64,000 bases of DNA from Hirsutella rhossiliensis. Its lineage: Eukaryota > Ascomycota > Sordariomycetes > Hypocreales > Ophiocordycipitaceae. The translations under genes and the position numbers were made by a program. The stretch spans positions 7,130,001 through 7,194,000 of the forward strand of contig NW_025408669.1 of NCBI RefSeq assembly GCF_020360975.1, read 5' to 3'. Shown piece by piece: positions 23,536-35,964 of this stretch; position 1 is the stretch's first letter; the number at the start of each line of letters is the position of its first letter. The notes under the pieces were generated by a model, which worked only from the letters and a program-made list of their open reading frames with translations, was not told the DNA's origin and made no database searches.

Positions 23536-24608
23536 CATTCCGTGTCTTTCCTGTTTCCGCTTCTCGACGCCGTACTGTTCCGGCTGGCGGGACTTGGAGC
23601 TTCGTCCAAAACAACCAATGTATTGAAGTGGAGGATAGGCCTGTTTATTTCCAAGTTGTTGTCTGGCCTTGGCCTCATTTCTGTCTAAAGGGAAACTGTT
23701 TGCGGCCATGCCAGGCTATATTTATCCAGCAGAACACACCAACTTTGGCTTGATCATCAGTGCTCAAATGGGGTCTTGACTGATTGGTAAACCCGCGGAC
23801 TGAATTGCACCTCGAAGCGTACTGGACTGGAAACACGGCAGGCTGAACTGCGCTTCGAATGGGGGTTTGATTGGCACGTCAGGCGCCGCAAGCAGCAAAC
23901 AGGAATTTATGTTTGCGTCCCCAGTGTGAGGGTGTCGTATCGAGATCGAGCTATGTTCTTTAAGCTGATATAGGATACGTTAGCTCTAGATATAAGATAT
24001 AGCATAAGGAAGTAAGAGAAAAACAGAAAGTAGCTTATATATATATAAAGAGTAAAATAAATATATATATATATATAGTTATATAACATCTTTAACAAGT
24101 ATAATGTTAGGCAATGGCAATGTCGGCGAGGCGGCGCATCGACTGACGCGGCGGCTCGGCAGCATCTCGTCCATTTCTACCCTGGCGCCCCCCCGACAGC
24201 AAATACAAGGGTCATTCTTAGTATCGGGGGCCAAGTCTTCACCTTTCCCGGCCTCGATGCTCACCTATACGGATGCGTTGCTGTTCTACGGGGCCATCTC
24301 GACCACGTTGATGCGGTTGTGCAAAGGGACGAGATTCGCACGAAAGGGTCGAAAAAATAATAATATCCCTGGATAGCATGGCATAACAGACAGCAAAGGA
24401 TGAAGTTGTGTGATAATGGCTTAGAAGTGGGCTACAGAGCATCGGGGTATTGGCCATCCGATTTCGGAGTCAAGAGAAACGGGGTATTTCCAAAGGTCGC
24501 AGCCGGCTACATGCCACGCGGCATCTCGGCATAGAAGATCATAGAGATGGAGGCATGTAGGGATAAGTTCAAGAACGGGCGATACCACATCCGCGGGACC
24601 AACCAAAC
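23536..24608. other. AT-rich spacer with dinucleotide repeat
   Basis: No gene supported. An AT-rich block at about 23940-24100 includes a TA repeat at about 24059-24077. The plus frame 24104-24376 has no recognisable domain. Confidence 0.4.
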
Positions 24609-24794
24609 ATGAAGAAGAGATACGAGAACGCAAAGACAATCCCAACAAACGGGCGGCTCGAAAAGGACCTTCGGCAGTATTATCGAAAGTCCCGTTTCTA
24701 TCATCATCCCAAGTAGGAAATCGAGGAGCAGCTTGCCCAGGACGGTCAGGACGATGGCGATAATGCTTACACGGCGGTGTTGATCGACATTTAA
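24609..24794 (+). pseudogene. Short unidentified coding relic
   Basis: A 61-codon stretch reads in one frame from ATG 24609 to TAA about 24792 with a single in-frame TAG at 24714-24716. It has a basic segment (LEKDLRQYYRKSRF) followed by an acidic one (EIEEQLAQDGQDDGD). This charge pattern and the lone TAG (a likely CAG or TGG decayed) suggest the tail of a dead gene, perhaps from a mobile element. I cannot assign the family. Confidence 0.25.
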
Positions 24795-25035
24795 CCTATA
24801 TCTAAGTAATTCTCGAATTGATAGTATTGTATTTATAAGCGACCTCTCGATTCGGCTGAGTGTAGCCTCTAAGCCAGCGCGACCGAAATCTCAGTTGATC
24901 AACGGTTGCTCCCTTTTATTTGACTGGCGATGATGATCTCCTGCGGTGCCACCACGGTGTGTTGACTTCAGACCAACAGAGAAACTAACCCTGCTCTCGG
25001 TCGTTTTTCTGTCGCACTGCCTCACAGTCGCATCG

Positions 25036-27629
25036 CTAAAACATCAGCTTTCCAGCCTTCACCGCAGTTGGCGAACCAGTTTTCTCGAGAACCGAGTAGA
25101 TGGCGTCTATAAGTGCCAGATCAGTGCCTAAAGCTCCCGGTTAGCACCGTGATATTGCAGGTGAGCTCATTTTCGCTTACCTGGTTTGCCCATAACTGCC
25201 AGAACGAATGGCAGTCTCTCCTGTTGGTTAGTGATTCTGGACAGATAAGGTATATCCGTAACTGCAAGTCATTAGCAACGTGGTCCGTAGACTGGCCGAG
25301 ACAGCTCTTACGCGGAACAGCGAGGACTGGAGACTTCATGACTGGGCCTAGAGCCAGCGCACCTACGCCGTCTTGGGGAGGTCGTCTGAAACTAAATAAA
25401 GCGTGGGATCAGTACAGCCAGTCGGTAGAAAAACGCACGAGGTAGCTTACGTGGGCGTGTTGTCTCTGTATCGCGGAACCACACACTCGAGGGGCATGAT
25501 GATGAGCGGATTCGAGTGTTTTTCCGTCAAAATGGTGCTATGGAACCATTTCTCAAAGACATCCAATTTTGCAAAGTCTTCATCTCTCTTCTCCTTCGAC
25601 ACGTTTTTGGCGAAGTTCCTGTTCGTGTTTGAACCGTTAGCCCGCGACCGCAGTGTAGAACAGAGTGATTTGTCTCCAGGCTGCGCAGATTCGGGCATAG
25701 GCCCAAAATCATCGGGCATGAGCCAAGGCACCACTCAAGTCAGTCGGGAAAAGACCTTACCACATGCTCTGATTTCGGGGAGAGATATAGGGTGCGTGAT
25801 TGAACTTTTTGCGATACTGTTCAACGAAGGGTTGGCAGTTGTGGTAGGCATCGTAGGATTGGGCTCCCGTAGCCTAGAGCAGTTAGCATTTCAGTGAGTC
25901 TAGGGCGGAAACCACAGGCGCAGAGCACTTGCCTCTGTAATGAATTCGAGAAGTGAGGCCCCATTCGCCTCAGCAGGTGGGGACTTCGTCCATGCTTCCT
26001 CGAAGGAGACATCGTCGCCGCTGATGTTGAGAACAGATGCAACTTTGTTGGCGAAGTCTCTGGCAGTGTTAATCTGATCATCCTCAATGATGTTCCAGAA
26101 GTCTTTGGCCCATATCACGGACGAAAACGGCTTGGCAGCCGGTTAGCGAAGACAGGCAGTGTGATGCAGAAGAAAATACCTGCGGATCCGATTGGAGGGC
26201 ATTGGCATCAAGCCACTCGGCGGCCACGTCTTTACACACCCCCAAGTCTCTCGTAAGAATGCCCGCAGTATCCCACGTCCTGGAATTGTCAGCCATGCCT
26301 CTGATAGTAATGTGAATCTGTGCGTACTGGCAATATGGGACGATTCCTTGAGGCGAGAGCGCTCCAAGGGTCGGGCGAAGGCCAAAGCATCCACACCAAT
26401 GCGCAGGCCTGGTCACACTTCCCCAAGCTATTTCGACCATGTGTCAACGAGTCTACGAGACCGAGCCACGGGAAAGAACTTACTGTCGGTGCCGATGGCT
26501 ATGTCAAGCCAATCATACGCCGCAATGGCGGCGGCGCTCCCCGAACTGCTGCCGCCGGGTGATTGATAGCGGTCTGCGCGGGGGTTCCAGGGTGCCTGGT
26601 AGTCAACGTACTCAATGGGTTCTTCCCAGATTCCAAAGGAATTCATTTTCGTCTTTCCAACGAGCGACACGCCCTGGTCCAGCAGCTTCTGCACGCATTC
26701 TGCCGTCTCGCTGCAAGGGGGGAAGGTATCGTAGAAAGCTCGGTTGCCAGCAGACGTCTTGATGCCACGCAGGTGAATGTTATCCTTGATGACCATGCGG
26801 AGGCCGGCCAGCGGGGAATGGAAGACTGCCCGAGCCTTGGTTCGAGACTGGAGTGCGAAGATGGGGGATTGGTCACCGGTGTCCAAGAATTGGAAGGACT
26901 CGAAGGCGTCGGAGGAGCTAAGTCGGGTCAGTATATCGGGACTAGAGCAGCATGTCGGCGCGGAGGAGCAGCTGCAGACGACGCACCTTAACTTGGGCTC
27001 CAAGGTGACCATGGAAGCCCCGTGGGTATCAGCCGCCAGCTTCCACACGTCCCTCAGCTCATGGCCGACGAGAAGGTAGGGGCCGGGGAGCAGATGTGGA
27101 AGCTCTGGAGGGGCGATGAAGGCGACCTGCTTGTTGCCAAGCTTGCCCAGATACTCTCGGGCTTCATCGGTCAATGTCACGCTGCGTTCGTCGGCTCCGT
27201 GGAAGATGACAGTGGCTAGAAAGGCGGTATCAAACACATCGTCCCGTTGCTCGTATTCGTGTACAGTATCTTGCACCCAGCTGGCTGTAATTTGGCGTTT
27301 CTCGTTGCTGCCATGTCGGTGCTGTGGCACCCTCAGAACACTGACGAGGCCAAAGTCATGGGCCCAGGGCAGCCGTGCAACAGCATTCTAAGACCCCGAG
27401 TTAGTCGCTCATGTGGTGACGGGACAGGGCACATGGCTGGCACTCTCACGGGCTTGGAGGGTGGCACGAAGTATTGGCCCCCGGCGACGGAAAAGACACA
27501 GCCGCCCTCGAGGCGGGCAGCCGCGAATGGCGTTGGCGTTGGAGCTTTGGTCATGATGTTGATGGCCCGGTTGACGACGGACTGTGACGTTGGGAAGCAG
27601 CGATCGGCGAGCAGGGCCCCGCGTACCAT
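25036..27629 (-). CDS. Amidase-signature hydrolase, 11 exons
   Basis: Predicted C-N hydrolase of the amidase signature family, about 648 aa. Exons (5' to 3'): 27629-27450, 27387-26987, 26917-26484, 26427-26328, 26279-26180, 26130-25933, 25873-25761, 25618-25451, 25391-25312, 25261-25181, 25127-25036; total 1947 nt and phase-consistent at every junction. The catalytic triad is visible: Lys238 in MVIKDN, cis-Ser at about 318 in PGGSSSGSAA, and Ser342 in GTDTWGSVTRPA, the last assembled across intron 26428-26483. The C terminus, LPFVLAVMGKPGTDLALIDAIY, also appears only after splicing. Residues 1-190 are an N-terminal extension common in fungal members. The sixth intron (25874-25932) begins GCAAGT, a GC-AG intron. 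The start at 27629 is the first ATG in frame. It is transcribed divergently from the NLR-like gene. Substrate unknown. Confidence 0.9.
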
Positions 27630-28743
27630 GGAGATGTTCCCCGAAGAGGCTCGCCTTAAGAAGGGCAGAGACACGATGGACGGGAGATGCCTGCCTCAAT
27701 TCTGCTTGCTGGTGCAGGAGTGAGCTCTCGGTGAGTCTGCACTCTGGAGGCGAGGTGGGGGAATGCGCAGTTGCCTGCGGCACGAGGGGAGATGCATGGA
27801 GCCTCGCTACAGCAGTACATGCTGTAATTAATTACCTTTGTGTGTTGGAAGGTGTGAGTTGAAGCTTGTGCGGCTGCCCTCATGATGTTGACTAAGAGCA
27901 AGGAGCTACCTAGCCAGGGCCGAGCCGCACCAGAATAGGTACGGATACAGCACGGTAAATTACAGTACATGCCTACGTCGCCGCCCGCGGTACGACGGGA
28001 GATGCCTAACTAATTACTGCGGAGCCTCGCTATTAATACAGCAGTACCATCGCAGTGGCAGACAGCTGGCAGGGAGCGACAGCAGCTTCGTCCCGCGTCC
28101 GATTAATAATACTGTACCGGACTAATGAAAATGCCTCGTCTGAGCGACAGTCCCGAAATATGCAGGCAGCGCCAATCGAGGAGTGGAAGCCACTGAATTA
28201 TTGACGGGCGGATGAGTGTGGGCCTTGCATTGCATTGCATTGCATTGCATATGGCACGGGTGGTTGAGAGAGAGGGTGGACTGCGAACGACTTTCATTCT
28301 GATTCGAGCATGTCCGCCCAACATGGTGCCGCTGTGAAGCCCAGAGCAGTTTGCTCGCTATTCATAGTCAGGCCCAGCCAGGAGTTGGTTCAGTGAATCA
28401 CCAACACGCCGCTGGTGGGCAGCCGTAGGATAATCAGCCTACACCCACGGATGGGATGCCGCCCGAAGCGGTTTGTGGGCGTTCAATTCCATCCTTCAAT
28501 ATTGGCAATCGATGCCAGCGCTCTTGTTCGAGGAGATTTGATACTGCCACTCCAGCATCACGAACTTAAGGCTCTGCGAGGCCTCTCGCTCTCGCTCTTC
28601 ATTACCGTGAGTCTGCCTTGGGACCTTGGGACCCGTCTGCGTCATCGAATCCGTATAGGCCGTCAGTTGGCTGGATCCCATTGTGCAGTTGAGTTGCACT
28701 ACGTTCCCCCCCTCCCAACAGGGGGGCATTCGATGCAAACATC
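27630..28743. other. Divergent spacer between amidase and NLR-like gene
   Basis: Shared upstream region, about 1.1 kb. It contains a repeated block: GGAGCCTCGCTA followed by ACAGCAGTAC occurs at 27798-27818 and again at 28021-28047, and CGGGAGATGCC occurs near 27681 and 27999. A GCATT pentanucleotide repeat lies at about 28227-28250. No gene supported. Confidence 0.5.
27798..28047. repeat. Duplicated motif in the amidase upstream region
   Basis: Two direct copies about 220 bp apart: 27798-27818 and 28021-28047. Both pair GGAGCCTCGCTA with ACAGCAGTAC; the second has an extra TTAAT between the halves. Both are near runs of TAATTA. Function unknown; could be a small duplication or a bipartite site. 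Confidence 0.45.
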
Positions 28744-31700
28744 ATGCTCAGCCCTGTCTTCGAACCTCATAGGGCCCAGGGACAGCATCAAGACTGTGCT
28801 CTCAAGTAAGTGCAGACACCATGCTACCCCTTTGGACCAACGCCGTCGGACTCATGTGGCTGTACACAGCGTCATCGCGGTCCCAGCGGTTGGTCTAAGC
28901 CCAACTTCAGTGTGTACAAGGGTGACCAGCGAGGCTCTTTGGCTCAGCGTCTCATTGCAGAAGGCTCCTATCTGCTGGAAGCCCTGTGGGATCACTGCAG
29001 GAATGGTCAGGTATGTGGGAGCAGGAGTAGTGAGCACAAGAACTTGCGGCTGAGCACATCGCAGCATGGGAAGACCCCTCTCGTGTTTATCTGCCATGGC
29101 ACAGGTGGACTTGTGCTCAAGGCGGTGAGTGTAACCCTGATTCGGTCGAGGCGCTCAGAAGCTGAGACACCAACAGGCGTTGTGTGTCTGCCGCGATCAC
29201 CCCTTTCAGTTCCGTCCCGTCATTGACATAATAGCTGGGGTCATCTTCCTCGGAGTGCCACACTTTGTCGGGGGCAAAAAAGATGCAAGGAAGACGTTTG
29301 ACCTGTTGCTGAAGTGCCAGCACAAAGGGATCGGGAGAGACTTGTCCAGCAACAGCGACATCGAAGAGTTGATGGGTATTTGCAGAGCGTTCGAAGCCGT
29401 CGGCCTCCGAGTACCTATTATTTCTGCGTATGAAAGCAAAGAGACTTCGACACAACGTAACTTGTTCTCACTTCGCCGTAAAGGGAGACATCAGGTGGTA
29501 AGTCGAGGGGAACTTCTGTTCCGATGAGCTATCCGCACTCATCATAGTATCCAATTGACCAAGCATAGATCGTACCAAAGGCACCCGGGATAATGCACGC
29601 CAGCATGGAGACCCACGTCGACAGCAATGCAAATCACTTCAACATCTGCAATGTCGAAATTGGTAGTGGGCTATACAGGGAGTCTGCGAAGCTCTTCAAA
29701 GATGTTCTGGCCAACGCGCAGGAGAGGATGGCCGAGGCGAGTCACCGATGCAAGTATCCAACTCTTTGTGGGGCTTCGCCGAAGAAAATACTGACAAATT
29801 AGATGTCGTACCGGTCGGTCTAAGAGACGACACCTTGAGGAGTGCAAGTACAGCTGGGCTTACAATAACTGGGGAGGTCACATCGGATCGGTCTTATCTG
29901 CCCATTTCATCTCCTCTAGGGGGCGTGTCGGGAGGCTCGACGGCAGGATCGTTTGAGTTCATCCCTAGTGAGGCTGTTTTGGAGCCTACCAGTAGAGACC
30001 CCATCTTGCCCTGTTTCTTGATTGGAACTCATCGGAGAATGAACCACTTCGTTGGGCGGCAGGAAGACCTGGAAGCCATCGATGAGCACCTTCTCCCTCA
30101 TACGCTAACAGCAGAGCGAAGGGGCAGTGTACAAGATGCTGTGCAGCCAGGTAGGGACAACGAAAGCGATCTGCGTTCCTTTGCCATCTGTGGATTAGGT
30201 GGAATCGGGAAAACACAACTCGCTGTCGAGTATGCATACTCGCGGAGGGACAAGTTCGAAGCCATTTTCTGGCTCAGCGCAGACGAGCCTGACATTCTTG
30301 CCAAGCACTTCGCCTACATTACTGAAGCACTGGGGCTTGACGATGAGCTGTCGGACCTCGCGGCATGCCGAGACGTGGCAATGGGCTGGCTTTCGGAGCC
30401 GTTGAGAAAGAGATCGGAGCCAGAGTCGCCAGAGAATACCGTCAATTGGCTCATCATCTTCGACAACCTCGACAACCTCGACGTTGTTGCCGACTACTGG
30501 CCAAAATTCGGACGCGGGTCTGTGCTGGTTACCAGTAGAGACTACTTTGCCAAGCACACCATGCACGTGGAGCATGGGAGAGACCTGATGCCCCTGTCAA
30601 ACGACGATTCGGAGGCACTGATGCAACGCTTGACTCATGTGAAGGCCGACCCTCTGCAGAAGGAAGCCCTAGCTACCATTGCAACGAAATCAGACGGGCT
30701 TCCATTGGCTATTAGCCAACTATCTGGCATTTTTCGACATCTTAGACTGTCATCATACGCGGCGTTCCTGAAGTATCTGAACGAAGAAGGAATACAAGGC
30801 ATTTTCGAGAAGCATTCGGAACCTACCGACTCCCACAGGATCAGTACGCTGGCGACAGTTTGGGCGCTCGACAAGCTCTCAAGTGGTACTAGGGCATTGT
30901 TGCAAGTCATCAGCTTGCTCGACCCCGACGACATCCTTGAAGAGCAGCTAATCGACAAGGCCAACGTCGTAAGGCTCGATGGGTATCCCAAGTCAAGAGG
31001 AGACTACCTTCGTGCACGATCAGAGCTGGTTTCTTCGTCCTTGATCAACTCCGTCCCCCTGCAGAGAAACAGGGCTGCTGCGACTGCATCGTTAGCAGAC
31101 AAGACCTCAGCTTTGCAGATCGCTGGAGACACGGACCTAGAGAAAATTTCTTTACACCGCCTTATTCAGGTCACTTCAAGAGGCATGATGAGTAAGGAAG
31201 AGCTAGTGGCGGCATTCCAGGCGGTTACCAATCTCATCATCGTGTCGTGGCCGATGCAGGACATGAAGGAACACCACTCCATTGCAAGACTTGACAAGTG
31301 TGAGAACATCTTCCCCAGCGTTCTCCGCCTGAAAATTGGGTTGGAGGCGCTCATCAAAGATTCGATCGACTTTCCCCTGAACATCCGTGCCGCCCGACTC
31401 TTCAATGACACTGGATGGTAAGTCCAATTCCTCTGTACTTCTTAGGATGTCGCGTGCGTGCTTCTAACTTATTTAGGTACATGTTCGAGCGTGGATTGAT
31501 GGAGGAGAGCAAGCCCTTCTGTGAGCTCGGGCTTCTTATCGGCGAGCGGCTGCAGGACCAGCTGGGAGAAGTGGCCGTAGAGTCGATTCGCGAGAGCCAC
31601 GGCTTTCTTGGAATCATTCTCACTGAGACCAACGAGCATTCTCGCAGCATGTGGCACAAGAAAAAGTGGCTGACCATGTTGGTGGAGAGGAGATCAGCCT

Positions 31701-32547
31701 CGGGTGGCCATGTCGAAGACTACGAGCTCGGATACGCGTACAACGAGATCGGCGTGGCTTACGGTAATAACGACATGCTTGAAGACGCGGCTGATGCTTT
31801 CAAACGGTCAATTGAGATCTTCCAAAGTATTGAAGACTACGAAGATACTTGGCTAGGATGGCCCGAGCCGAATCTGGGGTTCATTTACTGGATGCAAGGC
31901 AAGTTGGAGGATGCCGAGGAAGCCCTTGTTGAAATACTCGACATACATGCTGCTGCATGGGGCGTTGATGACATAAAATCGTTCAAGTGGGTATTCTTTA
32001 TTGACTCTTTTGCGGTGCCGCGAGGCTATCAGACTTCAGTGCTAATCGAAACAGGACTGGCAAAATTCTATACGGCATGGGAAATGTGCTGGAATCTCAA
32101 GGACGGCTCGAAGAGAGCTTCAGCTTCCATCGCAGATGCCTCGAACAATTCAGAAAAGTGTTGGGGGTAGGCCATCATCGGTTTGGTGATATATGCCATA
32201 GGATGGCCGGCCACTATATGCGACAGGGCCAATACAAAGAGGCAGAGTGAGTTTTACGCGCGCATACGTTGAATAAATTCCTTGCTAACATTGGTTTTCT
32301 CTCCAGAGATTATCTTAACTCTGCGTTAAAAATCTTCAACTCGCGCTCATACTTGACAAACGAACGGGCGAGAACTTCGTTCAGGAAAAGCAAGCTGCTG
32401 CGCTTGATGGGAAAGAGAACGGCGGCCAACAGATTATCGTTGGAGGCGTACGAGACACGAAAGCAACTGAGACCACTGGACGGGCGCCCGTTGGAGGAGC
32501 TAGAAGAGGCCGATTTTGATGAGCTTGTTGCGTTTTGGTCTCGCTAG
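28744..32547 (+). CDS. NB-ARC/TPR NLR-like gene, N terminus eroded
   Basis: Fungal NOD-like receptor architecture: lipase-like N terminus, NB-ARC ATPase, TPR C terminus. These are typical of self/non-self recognition and programmed cell death genes. Supported exons: about 28936-29010, 29065-29124, 29177-29497, 29569-29749, 29803-31417, 31477-31986, 32055-32246, 32307-32547. The nucleotide-binding loop GLGGIGKTQLA lies near 30193-30225, with Walker-B-like WLIIFDNLD, SVLVTSRD and GLPLAISQLSG following. At least four TPR-like repeats fill 31700-32440. The hydrolase region keeps PLVFICHGTGGLVLK, where the usual nucleophile Ser of the GHSxGG elbow is Gly. A possible first exon (28744-28805) splices at 28806-28869 to a VIAVPAVG segment, but that is in a different frame from the rest, so the 5' part looks partly deleted or frameshifted. 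Intron 29750-29802 is GC-AG. Confidence 0.75.
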
Positions 32548-33148
32548 GCATGGAATGCGAAGAAGCGTTTGAGGCTGTTGTCCGGAGGATGGGCTTTGCA
32601 TACTGCCGCACTACTTGATCCTCTCATCGAAGCAAACCTGTAATAACCAAATGAAAAAGAAAGAGACTGGCGGATTCTGTGTAATACTCACTGGACGCAT
32701 ATCTGACTGGTGTTCACATGTACATCTTGACCACCATCTAGCACTCGACGCGTACGCGGCCAAGCCGCAGCCTCACATGTTTTTCAAGGCGAGGTATCCG
32801 TACTCTTGCATCTACTGTTGGGAATGCCCGAAGCGCCTAGCAGGTGTTCGCGTGAGGCGCGGGCGGCGGTGACACCACATCACTCCGTCTGACATGGCCC
32901 CGACCATCCCCGGCCTCGTATTTCTCTGCGGCTGACGCTTGGGTGGCCTCACGCAGCCCCAAACGGTCCGGACCACTGGAGATACTCTTCTGTGTAATGT
33001 GATGTATGAGTCGCCACTTGCGCCTGTGATGTGATACACACTCGCTGATACGAAACCCGATACATTGCTATTTACACGCGCTTCTGGCAGCACATTCCGC
33101 GCCTTGTCTTGCCGTTCTCTCCCGGGCGCTATACGATCATCTTGCGGC
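32548..33148. other. Intergenic region
   Basis: Spacer between the NLR-like gene and the CorA-like gene, both on the plus strand. No supported feature. The minus frame 32812-33327 overlaps the next gene and has no domain. Confidence 0.45.
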
Positions 33149-35126
33149 ATGAATCTCGCAATTACACCGCGGCAAACTGCGAAGAATAGGGTGACGACAC
33201 TGGGTGCGAATTCGTCCAACCGCGCAACGCTTCTCGCCGCCCCGTCATCGCGCGTACGCAAGGCAAAGCCGGCAAAGTCACGTAAGCAAACACGTATAAC
33301 GTCTCCATATTCAGCTTTGATTTTCAATCCCTCAAGAAAACAGGAGCTTACCGACAGAGCTCACCGCGCAGTAAAACCAGACGAGTATGCCAAGGCTGTA
33401 GAAGGCTACGCCGCTCTGCCTAATGGCGCTGGACAAAACTACATCGCGCTGGCCAAGTTCCTCGCCGAAGAGTTGAGGTCGATAGACTATCATCTCACCC
33501 CAAGCTCATCCCGGGACGACTTTGTAGTTCTGTACCCTCTCGACGTCGAAGACGACCACCACCCTTCGCTCGGTGCCGCTTCATCGTTACCGACGCCGCA
33601 GCACAAACCCTCTGACTCTGACCCTGATCCCGATTCCGCGGATGATAGAAGCAGACGCCATGTCCCGCGGAAGCCCATGACGTTTTCCGAGCCCAACGGC
33701 TTCTTCTCTATCACTGAGCGGCAGAATGGCGAGCCGCAAAGCTGCATCGTCTTCATGCGCGGCTTCATGTCTGCGGCATGGATCAACAGCGTCGGCGCCC
33801 GCTACGTCGTGGATCCCGAGTTCTTCTGTCGCCATCTGGACTTTAGGCCACCCGATGACAACTCGAACAACTTCTCCATCCCAGCGCTGCCTTCTTCTTC
33901 GTGGTACCTGATCGAGCTGCCCGTCATGACCATCGGGACCCGGATGGCAGCGAGAGGGCCCCTACGGCTCGATAGGCTGGCAGATCTACGGAGGCAGGGG
34001 GTTGAAGCGTTGACGGACCATCGCTACGAAATCTCTAAGTTGTCGTCGACCAAGATGACGGTGGGCGAGTCGATGGTGCGCAACTTCTACGTCTTTGACG
34101 AAATGCACTTTGCCGTGGAACAGCGGATTTCTATTTGCATGCAGCCGGCTAACAATGGAAAGACGTTCAGCTGTGAGTGCCTATCCTGTTTCTTTAGCAA
34201 TCGAGTAAGATCGATCCTGACTGTTGGCTGTGGTTGAAAAAGTAATCGTCTGGCTCGACTCTGGCGCTCCCATCCCCAGCCGTCCGTCTGTGCCTTGGTC
34301 CGTCCGACAGCACGAGTCTTACTACCTACCAGTCATTCTACACAGGCACATGGTCGCACTCAAGTTCCATCTCTTCGCGTCTGCCGACTCAGGCGACGAT
34401 GCTCATGCGCGGTCCGCCTCCAGCCTCCCGGCCGACTACGGCCGCTCTCTGCGCCCTAGCATCATGGCCCGCGACGCACTGTACAGCCTAACCGAGGTCT
34501 TCGACTTTGCGGCAAGCTCGCAGATGGAGTTCTTGAACCTCATTGACGTCAAGCTCGACAAGTACACGTCGCTGCCGGCGGAAGAGGACTTCCAAATCCT
34601 TCCGAACCTCACATATATGAAGCAGACGCTGTACCAGTACATTCAGAAGACGCAGCGTACCCTCGACAGCATCAGGAGCGCGCAGCAGGGCAAATGGCCA
34701 ACGGAACAAACCGACTCTGGGAGCAGGAAGGCCAAGTCGGTTGCACAGAACCTCGAGCAGGACTTCCAGCACCTCCTCAACCGCGCCGACAGGCTCCATC
34801 GCCGCTCCACCGAGGCCATCACCGTGCTCATGTCGAGCCTGTCCATCTCTAAGTCGCAAATGGCCATCGTGCAGGCCCAGCGCGTGGGGAAGCTGACGTT
34901 TCTTGCCTTCATCTTTGTGCCGCTTTCCTTCACGACCAGCTTCTTTGGGATGAACGTGGCTGAGCTGGCGGATAATACCACAGGGCTCAAAACGTGGGGG
35001 GTGCTGTCTGCGTCGCTAACCGTGGCCATTATTGCACTTTTCTTCATGGATGTAGTGGGATACGCGCGGCGCATTTGGGCAGCTTGTAAAGAGCTTTGGG
35101 TCAGAATGTCTCAGTGGACAATCTAG
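33149..35126 (+). CDS. CorA-like metal ion transporter family protein
   Basis: Two exons, 33149-34172 and 34243-35126 (1908 nt, about 635 aa). The family defines Mg2+ and related divalent-cation channels with a cytoplasmic domain and two C-terminal membrane helices. Here the two helices are clear: LTFLAFIFVPLSFTTSFFG, followed at once by the signature GMN (about residue 576), and a second helix ending FFMDVVGYA. A predicted coiled/helical stretch (about residues 480-560) precedes them, as in CorA stalks. The N-terminal 330 residues are a fungal accessory domain without clear function. ATG 33149 is the first ATG in the frame; the open frame upstream has only TTG. The first 60 residues are low-complexity, so the true start may be further downstream. 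Confidence 0.82.
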
Positions 35127-35964
35127 CCGGCAAGCAATCTATGCACCAAGAGCCTGCACGGTAGATTCTTGTGCCATGATTTAGAACTGAGGCGGCTGGA
35201 GTCGAAGCAGTATAATGAATATAGGGTATATGTATGGTTCTGAAGCAAAGGAAAAGACCTGCTAGGCACGGAGGCAAATGGTAGCTAAGGAGGGAAGGTT
35301 TTCACTTACACAGATCGACAAGGCAGTCGAGGCACGCATCAATTGACCAGGAATTGGAACCCGGACGCTGTATTTAAACACTGAAAATTGACCCCTGAAT
35401 TGAATCGGGATCGTACAACGCAGCAGTTTAATCGGGTTCTGCTGCTATATGAGGTAGACGATTGGATCTGGTGAGCTCGTCAAGGTGGCTTAATAGTCTG
35501 AAGGTATTCCTTTTCGTCTGTCTCTTTTAAGGCCCCTAATACTTTTAGACGAGAGTACTCCGATATATTATTTATGACTAGAATATAGCCAACGTATTGC
35601 TTCTTATATAGAAGTGTATACATTATCTTAGTTATTATATATTCCCTGCATATAGGCATGTTTCTTCGATGTATGTATGCCCGAATGCCTGGGGGAATGA
35701 GCGTCGTTCACTTAGCTTCCTTATGGGGCATTTTCAATAATCTTGTACGCAAGGAGAGTCTGAACTAGTATGTGCCGTCGGACTACGCGTAAATATATAT
35801 ACACGGATTGGCGCGAAAGCCAAAATGCGAACACTCAACGGTGAAGACAGCAGGCGGTACGGCTTCAACTTGTCTTGAATACGGCCTTTTTATACACACG
35901 AAGCTGGGTTTCCCATCATCATGGAAGAACACAAGTACATTGGTTTTATCATGCTCTATAAGAT
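35127..35964. other. AT-rich spacer left of the MITE
   Basis: No open frame of note. AT-rich from about 35520 to 35830 and likely RIP-affected. The segment ends in TATAAGAT (35957-35964), the left target duplication of the adjacent inverted-repeat element. Confidence 0.5.

Noticed and set aside
6756..27629. Secondary-metabolite gene cluster
   Set aside because: No polyketide synthase, NRPS, terpene synthase or prenyltransferase; the hydrolases and NmrA-like gene are separated by large spacers.
33149..33360. Extra intron at the 5' end of the CorA-like gene (donor GTAAGC near 33281)
   Set aside because: Removing the 62-bp candidate shifts into a frame that has a stop upstream and no ATG, so the unspliced frame was kept.
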